DNA from: Candidatus Yanofskyibacteriota bacterium
GTDB taxonomy: Bacteria; Patescibacteriota; Minisyncoccia; 2-02-FULL-40-12; GWA2-44-9
Assembly (NCBI GenBank): GCA_023245235.1
Contig: JAHFKT010000007.1
Coordinates: 1-34,861, forward strand
Length of the DNA: 34,861 nucleotides
Reading direction: 5' to 3'
Both the position numbers and the translations under genes were made by a program. Positions 14,465 to 21,972 of the stretch are shown piece after piece (position 1 is the first letter of the stretch; the number at the start of each line of letters is the position of its first letter). The notes beneath the pieces were generated by a model. It was given only the letters and a program-made list of their open reading frames with translations, did no database searches and was not told the DNA's origin.

Positions 14465-15666
14465 AAAACATCTACAAAGTTGCGGTTATCGGCGGCGGCA
14501 CCATGGGTGCGGACCTCGCGGCACTGATCGCCCGGCAGGATATGCCGGTAGTGATCAAAGAGGTCAATGCCGAGTTGGCAGAGCGCTTGCGGGGACGGTT
14601 GGACCAGCGCATTGACGGCTGGCTCGAGCGGGGCAAGATAAATGCCTCCCGTGCCGAACAGCTGAAGATGCTGTGCACGGCGACCGCCAGCAATGACGAC
14701 CTTTGCGACGCAGACCTCGTCATTGAAGCGGTGCCGGAGGACGTAAATCTGAAACGGAAGATATTCGCCGAGTTGGCAGTGCTATTGCCCGACGCCATTC
14801 TGACGTCGAACACTTCTTCGATACCTATCACGTCACTTTCCAAGGGCGTTGCGCGTCCGGAACGGCTGGCGGGTATGCACTTCTTCAACCCTCCGACGAG
14901 AATGCCCTTGGTCGAGCTCATCTCGGCCGAGGCCACTTCTCCGGAGACGCTTGAATCGCTCGAGGTCTTTGCAGCGGAAACACTGGCCAAGAAGCCGATC
15001 CGGGTCAAAGACCGGCCGGGATTTCTGGTGAACGTTCTGCTCGGAGCGTATCTTACGCCGGCCATCAGGGCGTTGGAGACAACGACCGTGAAGCCGGAAG
15101 CCATCGACGCCGAAGCGAAAGCATTCGGCTGGCCGATGGGTCCGTTCGTCCTGTTGGATATGATGGGCGTAGACCTCGTGAAAGAGGTAATGAACATCCT
15201 GTTCAGCGCCTATGGTGACCGGTTCGCTCCTTCGTGCCTGGTAAACGCACTCGTCAGCGCCGGACGCCTTGGTCAAAAGACCGGTGCCGGATTTTACGAC
15301 AGAGTTCCTGGGCCGGCTGAAGCACGGCCAGGAGACCACTCCGAGAGCGGGAGCGAACCCCTCGATGCGATTCTGGAAAAGAATTTTCCGGAACGTACGT
15401 CCGGCGATGCCGTACAGGCGTTTACGGACATGATGTACAGCATGGTCAATGAATCGGCTATGGCCCTGGAGACCGCAACCGCATCGGCCAACGACATCGA
15501 GACCGGCTGTCTCTTCGGCCTCGGCTTTCCGCAGGCCAAAGGCGGTCCGCTCCATTACGGTGACCAAGTAGGGCTGGGCAGACTGGCCGAGGCACTTGGC
15601 GACAGCGCCTGTCCGCTTCTGCGGGGCATGGCCGTCCGTGCCGAGACGTTCTTCAGCAGTTGGTAA
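14461..15666 (+). CDS. 3-hydroxyacyl-CoA dehydrogenase (FadB/FadJ C-terminal type)
   Basis: 401 residues. The NAD-binding Rossmann motif V-I-G-G-G-T-M-G is at residues 9-16, then N-T-S-S-I-P-I-T-S-L and the catalytic-His stretch M-H-F-F-N-P-P (His140). Two C-terminal helical 3HCDH domains follow, the first around R-P-G-F-L-V-N and G-W-P-M-G-P-F, the second around G-F-P-Q-A-K-G-G-P-L-H-Y. This two-domain tail is that of the multifunctional FadB/FadJ alpha subunit, but here the enoyl-CoA hydratase half is missing and is instead fused to the acyl-CoA dehydrogenase in the next gene. It oxidises 3-hydroxyacyl-CoA with NAD. An ATGA overlap joins it to thiolase. Confidence 0.94.
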   Translation: MKNIYKVAVIGGGTMGADLAALIARQDMPVVIKEVNAELAERLRGRLDQRIDGWLERGKINASRAEQLKMLCTATASNDDLCDADLVIEAVPEDVNLKRKIFAELAVLLPDAILTSNTSSIPITSLSKGVARPERLAGMHFFNPPTRMPLVELISAEATSPETLESLEVFAAETLAKKPIRVKDRPGFLVNVLLGAYLTPAIRALETTTVKPEAIDAEAKAFGWPMGPFVLLDMMGVDLVKEVMNILFSAYGDRFAPSCLVNALVSAGRLGQKTGAGFYDRVPGPAEARPGDHSESGSEPLDAILEKNFPERTSGDAVQAFTDMMYSMVNESAMALETATASANDIETGCLFGLGFPQAKGGPLHYGDQVGLGRLAEALGDSACPLLRGMAVRAETFFSSW

Positions 15667-15674
15667 GACGAGAC

Positions 15675-15699
15675 ACCCCGGCTTCGGTCGGGGTTTTTG
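15675..15699 (+). terminator. Terminator after the thiolase-dehydrogenase pair (UUCG loop)
   Basis: Stem ACCCCGGC/GTCGGGGT (one G-U pair) closed by a C(TTCG)G tetraloop, then a T-run. Confidence 0.85.
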
Positions 15700-15703
15700 T
15701 TTC

Positions 15704-15732
15704 TTGACGTCGGGGCATTTCGGGGCTATATC
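15704..15732 (+). promoter_or_regulatory. Predicted promoter of the hydratase/dehydrogenase fusion gene
   Basis: TTGACG (15704-15709), 17-bp spacer, TATATC (15727-15732); leader of about 15 nt. Confidence 0.6.
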
Positions 15733-15753
15733 TTGAGCATCTGTTCTTAAAAA

Positions 15754-17835
15754 ATGTCTGAAAAACAAGAACTCGTTCGCGTGTCAGTTCGCAACGGACT
15801 GGGCGTGGTTACTATCGACAGCAATGACCAAAACACTCTGACGGGCGATACGATCTTTGCGATCGGCCGAGCTGTCGAGGGGCTCGAAGCGAAAGCCGAG
15901 GTCAAAGCCATTATCGTCACCGGTGAACCCAAGTCATTCTTCTCGGCCGGCGCCGATGTCAAAGAGATCCTTTCGTTGGCCAAAGCCGGTGAAAAAGATA
16001 AGGCGTTGGAAGCCATCCGGGCTCTGCAGGTGGTCCTGGTCGGTATCGAGGGAGCATCCAAGCCAACTATCGCCGCTATCAACGGCTATTGTTTGGGCGG
16101 GGGATTGGAACTTGCGCTGGCGTGCAAATATCGGGTCGCCAAGATCGATGCGACGCTGGGCTTGCCCGAGATAGGACTGGGTATTATTCCCGGCCTCGGG
16201 GGAACACAGCGTCTGCCACGCCTGGTCGGATCGAAGAATGCGGTGAAGATCCTGTTCGGCGGTAAAAAGGCCCTCCAAACCGGCAAAGCCGCTAAAGAAA
16301 TAGGATTGGTTGATTTCGTCATCGAAGGCGATTTCGCCGCCGGTGTGAAAACGTTCCTCGGCCAGCTTGAAGCGGGCAACATGGTCCAGGCCAAGGCAGA
16401 GACAGTGTTTGTTCCCGTTGCTGATGACAGTTTCAGTGCGTTAGTAGAAGGCAAGGCCAGTTCAGCTGTTCAAGCGCTGAAACATGCGGTGACCAAGGGC
16501 TGGGACCTTTCCTTGGACAATGCCCTTGCACTTGAGCAGGAAGTTTTTCTGCAACAGCTTTTCTCGCCAGACGGCCTTGAGGGCATCTCGGCTTATGTGG
16601 AGAAGAGGTCGCCGAAATTCCAAAAAGTGGAAGGGGAACCGGCTGCCGGTCCCACGACCGTAGCGGAAACGCTTCAGAGCCAGCCCGGAGCGCTCGACGA
16701 AGAATACGCGCTCATGCGCCAGATGCTCAGGGAATTCTGCGACAACGAGATCAGACCGAAGGTTGACGAGATGGAGCGGGCAGGGAATATTTTCCCGGAA
16801 CTTCTCCAGAAAATGGCGGACCTCCAACTGTTCGGGGTTCCATTTGCCGATACCTACGGCGGATCAGGTCTTGGCAAGACCGGCTACTGCATGATGATGG
16901 AAGAACTGTGCCGTGTTCACGGTTCGATGGCCGTGCTTGTCGGTGCCAGCGTCGGTCTTACCGGCGGCTGCATTGCTCTCTACGGTTCAGAAGCCCAGAA
17001 ACAGAAATATCTGCGGGCCATCGCCGAGGGTAAAGCGATCGGTGCATTCGCGCTGACCGAGGCCGAAGCGGGTTCCGACGTTGCCAATATCCGGTCTACC
17101 GCCGAAAAACGCGGGAACTCGTGGATAATCAACGGCACCAAACAATTCATCTCCAACGGTGACATCGCCGATGTGATCGTGGTGTTCGCCAAGACCGACA
17201 AGGACTTGGGAGCCAACGGCATCACGGCATTCATCGTCGAGAAGAACTACCCGGGATTCAAGACGACAAAGGTCGAGCACAAGATGGGCATCCGCGCTTC
17301 GCGGACCACGTCGATGGAGTTCACCGACATGGTCGTGCCTGATGAAAATACTCTCGGCCGGCCGGGACAGGGTTTCAAGATCGCGATGAACGCACTGAAC
17401 TATGGCCGCTTGAGTCTGGCGGCCGGGTGCATCGGCGCTTCAAAGCGCGCCCTCCAACTGGCGTATGAGCACGCGAGCCAGCGTTCGCAGATGGGCAAGA
17501 AACTGCTTGAGTTCGAAGTGATCCAGTTTTACTTCGCCAGAATGCGCTCGGACATATTCCTGATGGAAAGCAGTGTCTACCCCGTGGCGGCCATGGCCGA
17601 CCGGGGAGAAGACATCCGTCTGGAATCAGCTATCGTGAAGCTGACCGCTTCGGAAATGTCGGGGCGGGTCATCGACACGGCCCTGCAGATCCACGGCGGC
17701 ATGGGCTACATGGACGAGTCTGAGATATCGCGGCTCTACCGCGATGCGAGGATCAATCCGATCTTCGAGGGGACGAACGAGGTTCAGCATCTTCTCATTT
17801 TCAAAGAGATATTTAAGAGCGGCGGCAAGATCTGA
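15754..17835 (+). CDS. Enoyl-CoA hydratase/acyl-CoA dehydrogenase fusion protein
   Basis: 693 residues in one uninterrupted frame. Residues about 1-265 are a crotonase-fold enoyl-CoA hydratase: A-G-A-D-V-K for the oxyanion hole, and the two catalytic glutamates Glu119 (G-G-G-L-E-L-A-L) and Glu139 (L-P-E-I-G-L-G-I-I-P-G) at the canonical spacing of 20. Residues about 314-690 are an acyl-CoA dehydrogenase with A-L-T-E-A-E-A-G-S-D for FAD/substrate contact, the helical C-domain, and the catalytic base Glu672 in F-E-G-T-N-E. An Ala/Pro/Thr-rich linker joins them. The enzyme would oxidise acyl-CoA and hydrate the product. It needs an electron acceptor such as ETF, which is not in the window. Confidence 0.94.
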   Translation: MSEKQELVRVSVRNGLGVVTIDSNDQNTLTGDTIFAIGRAVEGLEAKAEVKAIIVTGEPKSFFSAGADVKEILSLAKAGEKDKALEAIRALQVVLVGIEGASKPTIAAINGYCLGGGLELALACKYRVAKIDATLGLPEIGLGIIPGLGGTQRLPRLVGSKNAVKILFGGKKALQTGKAAKEIGLVDFVIEGDFAAGVKTFLGQLEAGNMVQAKAETVFVPVADDSFSALVEGKASSAVQALKHAVTKGWDLSLDNALALEQEVFLQQLFSPDGLEGISAYVEKRSPKFQKVEGEPAAGPTTVAETLQSQPGALDEEYALMRQMLREFCDNEIRPKVDEMERAGNIFPELLQKMADLQLFGVPFADTYGGSGLGKTGYCMMMEELCRVHGSMAVLVGASVGLTGGCIALYGSEAQKQKYLRAIAEGKAIGAFALTEAEAGSDVANIRSTAEKRGNSWIINGTKQFISNGDIADVIVVFAKTDKDLGANGITAFIVEKNYPGFKTTKVEHKMGIRASRTTSMEFTDMVVPDENTLGRPGQGFKIAMNALNYGRLSLAAGCIGASKRALQLAYEHASQRSQMGKKLLEFEVIQFYFARMRSDIFLMESSVYPVAAMADRGEDIRLESAIVKLTASEMSGRVIDTALQIHGGMGYMDESEISRLYRDARINPIFEGTNEVQHLLIFKEIFKSGGKI

Positions 17836-17836
17836 C

Positions 17837-17862
17837 AATGGGGCTTCGGCCCCATTTTTTAT
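17837..17862 (+). terminator. Terminator of the fusion gene (UUCG loop)
   Basis: Perfect stem AATGGGGC/GCCCCATT with TTCG tetraloop and a long T-run. Confidence 0.9.
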
Positions 17863-17869
17863 TTCCTCA

Positions 17870-17898
17870 TTGTTTTTAAAAACGAAGATTGCTATGCT
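17870..17898 (+). promoter_or_regulatory. Predicted promoter for the 17919 gene
   Basis: TTGTTT (17870-17875), 17-bp spacer, TATGCT (17893-17898). It overlaps an in-frame upstream start at 17889, so that start is unlikely. Confidence 0.55.
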
Positions 17899-17918
17899 GG
17901 TGCCGTAAACAGTTCTTT

Positions 17919-18329
17919 ATGTCACAGAAGGCATCCCATTCGGCAGGTCAGCCGAAAGAGTCTCGCCGCATCTTTGTGATCTGTCCGGTGCGCAATGTTC
18001 CCGATGAGGTCGTCGTGAAGATCGGGACCTACGTGAAAAAGTTGGAACGCTCAGGCGCCGAGGTTTATTGGCCGTTCCGCGACACCGACCAGAACGACCC
18101 CATCGGGCTTCATATCTGCCAGGATAATCGCCGGGCGGTCAGCCAGGCCGATGAGATCCATATCTGGTTCGACCCGAAAAGCCAAGGTTCGGTATTCGAC
18201 TTCGGCATGACCTTTGCTTTCATGATGAGCCAGAAAAAACGGATCGTGATTGCGAATCCGGAAGAGGTCAGGTCGACCAAGGGAAAAAGTTTCCAGAACG
18301 TGCTTCTGGCGTTGGCGACAACGGCGTAA
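17919..18329 (+). CDS. Nucleoside 2-deoxyribosyltransferase-like protein
   Basis: 136 residues from the ATG at 17919. After a polar start, R-R-I-F-V-I-C-P-V-R-N begins a Rossmann-like alpha/beta domain. Then come a helix, G-A-E-V-Y-W-P-F-R-D-T-D-Q-N-D-P-I-G, N-R-R-A-V-S-Q-A-D-E-I-H-I-W-F-D and S-Q-G-S-V-F-D-F-G-M-T-F-A. This order, with the acidic loop after the second strand and the S-x-G-S-x-F-D-x-G-M helix cap, resembles nucleoside 2-deoxyribosyltransferases and related TIR/SLOG-like nucleotide-binding folds. The substrate is unknown; salvage or nucleotide-signal processing are both possible. Single-gene transcript. Confidence 0.65.
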   Translation: MSQKASHSAGQPKESRRIFVICPVRNVPDEVVVKIGTYVKKLERSGAEVYWPFRDTDQNDPIGLHICQDNRRAVSQADEIHIWFDPKSQGSVFDFGMTFAFMMSQKKRIVIANPEEVRSTKGKSFQNVLLALATTA

Positions 18330-18340
18330 GCCGTTTTTTG
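18320..18340 (+). terminator. Terminator of the 17919 gene
   Basis: Stem AACGGC/GCCGTT with GTAA loop (containing the stop codon) and a T-run. Confidence 0.75.
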
Positions 18341-18397
18341 TTTGCTCTGGTAAAGAACAGGTAAAAGGACTACAGTTTCGGTAAGTTCCTACACATC

Positions 18398-18937
18398 ATG
18401 ATGAAGCTGTTCCGAGTAGCGATGATCCTTGTCGGATTCGTAGCGCTCGCGCTACCTTCGTTCGCACAAGAACGATCGCCCAACGCGATGCAGGTCCTCA
18501 TTGCCGAGACGGTACCGGATTTTTATAAAGCGCCATGGAAGCCTGTCGGACAGCAGGAGGCTTCGTTCGGCCAAACCCTCGGCAATCCCGCCGAGAGCTG
18601 GGCATTACAGCTCCAGTTCAAAGTTGTGGACACCGGTTATCAAAATACCGAGAATGGTCTCTACGTGGTCGTCAGCTCTTATTGGGCCGCTGATATCGGC
18701 CAGTATGAAGAGTTCATGCTCTGGTACGGTGATGCCACCGCCAGGCGATACGCCCTGAAGATAGGTCCCCAGTGGAAGCTGGCCGCCGATATGTGGAGCC
18801 AGGGCAGCCTCGCCGCAATGCCGGTCATTCAAGGTCTGACCCTGGACCAGGTCAAGGGAGAATTAACCTGCCGCCTGGTCATGGAAGCCGACGGCGGTCC
18901 CGTAATCAGAGAATTGGTCCTGCACCGAAAACCCTAA
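18398..18937 (+). CDS. Exported protein of unknown function
   Basis: 179 residues with a clear Sec signal peptide: basic start M-M-K-L-F-R, hydrophobic core V-A-M-I-L-V-G-F-V-A-L-A-L, and likely cleavage after P-S-F-A at residue 23. Either of the first two Met codons could start it. The mature part is beta-rich with many aromatic residues (S-Y-W-A-A-D-I-G-Q-Y, F-M-L-W-Y-G-D), suggesting a compact beta-sandwich domain. No cysteines or catalytic motif are obvious. It ends on top of convergent smpB, overlapping by 4 bp. Confidence 0.75.
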   Translation: MMKLFRVAMILVGFVALALPSFAQERSPNAMQVLIAETVPDFYKAPWKPVGQQEASFGQTLGNPAESWALQLQFKVVDTGYQNTENGLYVVVSSYWAADIGQYEEFMLWYGDATARRYALKIGPQWKLAADMWSQGSLAAMPVIQGLTLDQVKGELTCRLVMEADGGPVIRELVLHRKP

Positions 18938-19380
18938 TCTTCTGTAAGTCCACGTTGCTCTCTTCGGGCAACGTCTTTTTTTCTGATACTTTCGCGCTTA
19001 TCGTATTTTTTCTTGCCGCGCGCGATGCCGATGAGCAGTTTTATTTTCCGGTGATGGTCATAGAGCTTGAGAGGAATGAGCGTGAGGCCCTGCGATTGCG
19101 AGAGGCCGACCAATGTCGCGATCTCTTTCTTTGACAGCAATATTTTCCGGGTCTGCTGGGGGTCGTATGTTTCAGGTGTGTTCTTGGGCTGGTAAGGCGC
19201 AATGATCGCCCCGATAAGCTGGGGGATGCCGTTCAGGATCTTCACATACGAACCCTTGATGGATGCTTTGCCGGTCTTGATGGCCTTGGCTTCATACCCT
19301 TTCAATACCAAACCGGCCTCGAGCGTTTCGAGTATCTCGTAGTCAAAACCGGCTTTTGGGTTGGTTGCGTATTCAGACAT
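18934..19380 (-). CDS. smpB: SsrA-binding protein SmpB
   Basis: 148 residues, usual length. SmpB binds the tRNA-like part of tmRNA and brings it to stalled ribosomes; its tail takes the place of the mRNA in the decoding centre. Typical features are N-P-K-A-G-F-D-Y-E-I-L-E-T-L-E-A-G-L-V-L, G-Y-E-A-K-A-I-K-T-G-K-A-S-I-K-G-S-Y-V, and the basic tail G-K-K-K-Y-D-K-R-E. The tmRNA partner gene is 8 kb to the left in this window. Confidence 0.97.
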   Translation of the reverse strand: MSEYATNPKAGFDYEILETLEAGLVLKGYEAKAIKTGKASIKGSYVKILNGIPQLIGAIIAPYQPKNTPETYDPQQTRKILLSKKEIATLVGLSQSQGLTLIPLKLYDHHRKIKLLIGIARGKKKYDKRESIRKKDVARREQRGLTED

Positions 19381-19418
19381 TATGTCAGTATCTTACCCGA
19401 AAAACTGAGGAATTTAAA

Positions 19419-19441
19419 ATCCCCTCAGAACGGGAGGGGAT
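19419..19441 (-). terminator. Terminator of the 19425 gene
   Basis: 8-bp stem ATCCCCTC/GAGGGGAT with a 7-base loop, T-rich on the minus-strand side; it includes the stop codon. Confidence 0.65.
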
Positions 19442-19874
19442 GGATCGTGACGAGGCCGTAGTATTTTTCGGCCTCGAGCATGACCGCGGCGTGAACTTCG
19501 GCCAGTTCGGGGATTTCCCGGAACGGATTGGGGCACTTGGTCCAGAGAACCATGTGTTCGGGCGGATCGGGCACGTGGGCGCAGAAGAAGGTCGCGAACA
19601 TCGGCAGGGCCTCACGGGCATGCCGGTTCTCCGGGAACGGACCGTCCCAGTCGAATTCACCGACCATTGCGATGAGCTCCGGATGTTGATTGCCGGTGTT
19701 CTTCCGGAGATGGTACAAGAAATTATGCCAGATGGCGTTGCTGTAGGTCGGGAAAAGGGCCAGGCCGCGCCGCTCTGCCAGGGCTTTTTCGTGATGGAAC
19801 TCCATGACCGCATAAACGATCTCACGAACACCGATGGAGGACTTCTGATGTTCAACAGAGCCGGGTGAACTCAT
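19425..19874 (-). CDS. Uncharacterised protein
   Basis: 149 residues, soluble, no signal peptide. It is rich in His, Trp and Phe (V-M-E-F-H-H-E-K, S-N-A-I-W-H-N-F-L-Y-H-L) and has a central motif G-E-F-D-W-D-G-P-F-P-E-N. The plus strand also has a long open frame here, 19356-19868, but this minus frame ends at a terminator and has the more protein-like composition. I do not recognise the family. A terminator at 19920 separates it from the gene upstream. Confidence 0.65.
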   Translation of the reverse strand: MSSPGSVEHQKSSIGVREIVYAVMEFHHEKALAERRGLALFPTYSNAIWHNFLYHLRKNTGNQHPELIAMVGEFDWDGPFPENRHAREALPMFATFFCAHVPDPPEHMVLWTKCPNPFREIPELAEVHAAVMLEAEKYYGLVTIHPLPF

Positions 19875-19919
19875 AGGTAAAGGTGCTTGTGCGATAGAAT
19901 ATCAGATTCTCGGAATTAG

Positions 19920-19951
19920 AAAAGCCCCGCCGATAATGCGGCGGGGCTTTT
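19920..19951 (-). terminator. Terminator of the htrA-like operon
   Basis: Perfect 13-bp GC-rich stem (19920-19932 with 19939-19951), A-run/T-run at the ends, loop ATAATG. Confidence 0.9.
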
Positions 19952-19957
19952 CGTTAT

Positions 19958-20305
19958 TCAAAGCTCTTGGAATTCTTCGATCTCAGATGTAGTGATTGGC
20001 CGGCCGCGATCAGGAGTGGTGAACTCAAGGTAACCGCCGATAATGATCTTGCCCGGACTGATAGCCAAGCCGCCGGCAGTTGAGCCGGCGATATATGCCT
20101 TGGTCGGCTCGGGGCAGAATGTCGGATGACCGGAAATATAGAAGCCGTCTTCTCTGCGCTCAAGCGTATATGTTCTGCTGTGAGTTTTGATCTCAAGTTT
20201 TCTGCCGACAGCCAGGTCGTCGAGCGTGAACTGATCGGCCTCCCTGAATTCTGCCGCGACCTCATTGATATCCTTGGCTCCTGGCGGTATCTCTGATTTG
20301 CTCAT
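19958..20305 (-). CDS. Small uncharacterised protein downstream of the HtrA-like protease
   Basis: 115 residues, soluble, predicted mainly beta: L-E-I-K-T-H-S-R-T-Y-T-L-E-R-R then G-F-Y-I-S-G-H-P-T-F-C-P and G-K-I-I-I-G-G-Y-L-E-F. The first 30 residues are helical and acidic. It begins 15 bp after the protease stop and ends at a strong terminator, so it is very likely the second gene of that operon. The family is not recognised. Confidence 0.7.
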   Translation of the reverse strand: MSKSEIPPGAKDINEVAAEFREADQFTLDDLAVGRKLEIKTHSRTYTLERREDGFYISGHPTFCPEPTKAYIAGSTAGGLAISPGKIIIGGYLEFTTPDRGRPITTSEIEEFQEL

Positions 20306-20320
20306 GATAAGTGTGTCGGT

Positions 20321-21388
20321 TTATTTTCTTTCTTCTAAAACCGTTCTTGCTTTTATCTCCTTACCGTTGCGGAGGACCGTCATCTCTATCTGATCCCCGA
20401 CCTTTAATTTTTGCAACTCTTCCGAAAGGTCCGCGTCCTCGGTCAGCTCCTGGCCGTCCACATGAGTGATGATGTCATTTTCTTTGATGCCGGCCCGGTC
20501 GGCAGGGGAACCTGCCACAACTGCGACGGAGTTCGGCCGGTGATCGCGGATTACGAGCGCCCCGCGATCGCGGGACAGGCCGTATTGGTTCCGGTATTTA
20601 TTGTTCAGCATGACATAGAGCAGCCCCAAGAACGGCTTTATAATGCGTCCGTATTTGATGATGTCTTCCAGGTCCTGCTTGGCCCAATTGATGGGGAGTG
20701 CGAATCCGATGTTCTGCGCTCCGTAAATGATGGCCGTATTGATGCCGACGGCTTCGCCGTCGAGACTGATAAGCGGTCCGCCGGAGTTGCCCTGGTTGAT
20801 GGAAACATCGGTCTGAAGCACGCCGCGGAGGTGCTCCATCTCACCGGCGGTTCCCAGGGCGGCAGAAATGGTCCGGGACAGTCCGGAGATGATGCCCTTT
20901 GAGACGCTGTTCTTGAACATGCCCAGGGCATTGCCGATGGCAAGCACAGTCTGGCCGAGCTCGAGTTTTTTGGAGTTGCCCAGTTGCACGGTCGGCATAT
21001 TCTTGGCCTCTATTTTAACAACGGCGATATCAGTGACGGGATCGCGGGCCACGACTTTGGCCGGATACTCCTTGCCGTCGTTATCGATAACGGTATATTC
21101 AGCGTCGGTATCAAAAACAACATGCTTGTTGGTCAGTATCAGACCATCAGGATGAACGATAAAGCCCGACCCGCCGCCTACCTTGACCTTTTCCTTATCG
21201 CCGCCGAATCCGGGCTGTTCGCCAAATGAGAATGGGTTTGGAAAGGGTCCAAAAGGTCCGAAAGGGACTTGACCCTGTTTGATTGTCGGTAAAAACTTCG
21301 AGATGACGATGCTGACGACGGCCGGGGAAACCTTTTTAACGGCTTCGATCGGCAGTGAATCATACTGGTTGCTATTCATGGTTTCCAT
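20321..21388 (-). CDS. HtrA/DegP-like trypsin-fold protease with PDZ domain, no signal peptide
   Basis: 355 residues. The trypsin-fold domain has the full triad: His89 (T-N-K-H-V-V), Asp120 (D-P-V-T-D-I-A-V-V-K-I) and Ser202 (G-N-S-G-G-P-L). One C-terminal PDZ domain (about residues 255-350) has S-P-A-D-R-A-G-I-K-E-N-D-I-I and the D-G-Q-E-L loop. HtrA proteins degrade or refold damaged exported proteins, but here neither a signal peptide nor a membrane helix is visible, so it may act in the cytoplasm. A Phe/Pro/Gly-rich stretch at residues 42-62 fills the LA-loop region. Met4 (21379) is an alternative start, being better spaced from the TATATT -10 box on this strand at 21393-21398. Confidence 0.93.
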   Translation of the reverse strand: METMNSNQYDSLPIEAVKKVSPAVVSIVISKFLPTIKQGQVPFGPFGPFPNPFSFGEQPGFGGDKEKVKVGGGSGFIVHPDGLILTNKHVVFDTDAEYTVIDNDGKEYPAKVVARDPVTDIAVVKIEAKNMPTVQLGNSKKLELGQTVLAIGNALGMFKNSVSKGIISGLSRTISAALGTAGEMEHLRGVLQTDVSINQGNSGGPLISLDGEAVGINTAIIYGAQNIGFALPINWAKQDLEDIIKYGRIIKPFLGLLYVMLNNKYRNQYGLSRDRGALVIRDHRPNSVAVVAGSPADRAGIKENDIITHVDGQELTEDADLSEELQKLKVGDQIEMTVLRNGKEIKARTVLEERK

Positions 21389-21397
21389 AGCTAATAT
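21369..21397 (+). promoter_or_regulatory. Predicted promoter for the DNA glycosylase gene
   Basis: TTGCTA (21369-21374), 17-bp spacer, TAATAT (21392-21397); leader about 5 nt. It overlaps the start of the divergent protease gene and its own -10 box. Confidence 0.6.
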
Positions 21398-21408
21398 AGT
21401 AGCACAAC

Positions 21409-21927
21409 ATGAGGAAAAAACTAGGCAGAAAATTCTTCCAAAGAAAGACGCTTATCGTGGCCAGAGAGCTGCTTGGCAAGTTTCTCATCCGCAGGTCCGG
21501 AGGCACGGTCATCGCCGCAAAGATCATTGAAACGGAAGCATATTGCGGCCCTCATGATAAAGCCTGCCATGCATCGAAGGGCCTCACGCCGCGGACACGG
21601 GTCATGTTCGGTCCGCCCGGGCATGCCTACGTCTACCTTGTATACGGGATGTATCATTGCCTGAATATCGTGACCGAGAAAGACGGTTATCCGGCGGCGG
21701 TACTTATCCGTGCGGTCGAGCATCCCAATGCCGATGGACCGGGCAAACTGTGCCGGGAGTTAAAGATAGATAAGAAGCTCAACGGTGCGGATGTCACATC
21801 GGGCGACAAACTCTGGGTAGAAGACCGGGGAGTGAGGGTCGCGGCGAGCGCGATCAAGCGCTCGCCGCGCATCGGCATCGATTATGCCGGTCCGTGGAAG
21901 CATAAGCTCTGGCGATTTTATCTTTGA
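21409..21927 (+). CDS. 3-methyladenine DNA glycosylase, AAG family
   Basis: 172 residues, a little shorter than the usual 190-200. This family flips out and excises alkylated and deaminated purines, leaving an abasic site. The N-terminal A-R-E-L-L-G-K-F-L is followed by the catalytic-glutamate motif I-E-T-E-A-Y-C-G-P-H-D-K-A-C-H-A, R-V-M-F-G-P-P-G-H-A-Y-V-Y and Y-G-M-Y-H-C-L-N-I-V, which includes the residue that intercalates in the DNA. The end R-S-P-R-I-G-I-D-Y-A-G is also typical. It is a monocistronic gene followed by the proteasome promoter. Confidence 0.95.
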   Translation: MRKKLGRKFFQRKTLIVARELLGKFLIRRSGGTVIAAKIIETEAYCGPHDKACHASKGLTPRTRVMFGPPGHAYVYLVYGMYHCLNIVTEKDGYPAAVLIRAVEHPNADGPGKLCRELKIDKKLNGADVTSGDKLWVEDRGVRVAASAIKRSPRIGIDYAGPWKHKLWRFYL

Positions 21928-21951
21928 CTTTGGCTCTCTGCGTGGTATCGT
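21924..21951 (+). promoter_or_regulatory. Predicted promoter of the proteasome operon
   Basis: TTGACT (21924-21929), 16-bp spacer, extended TGG-TATCGT (21946-21951); leader about 15 nt. The -35 overlaps the stop codon of the glycosylase gene. Confidence 0.65.
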
Positions 21952-21972
21952 AGCGGCATCTGAACTTTCACA

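Noticed and set aside
19356-19868. 170-residue plus-strand frame
   Set aside because: It lies opposite the 19425-19874 gene, starts inside smpB and has no promoter; composition looks like an antisense shadow.
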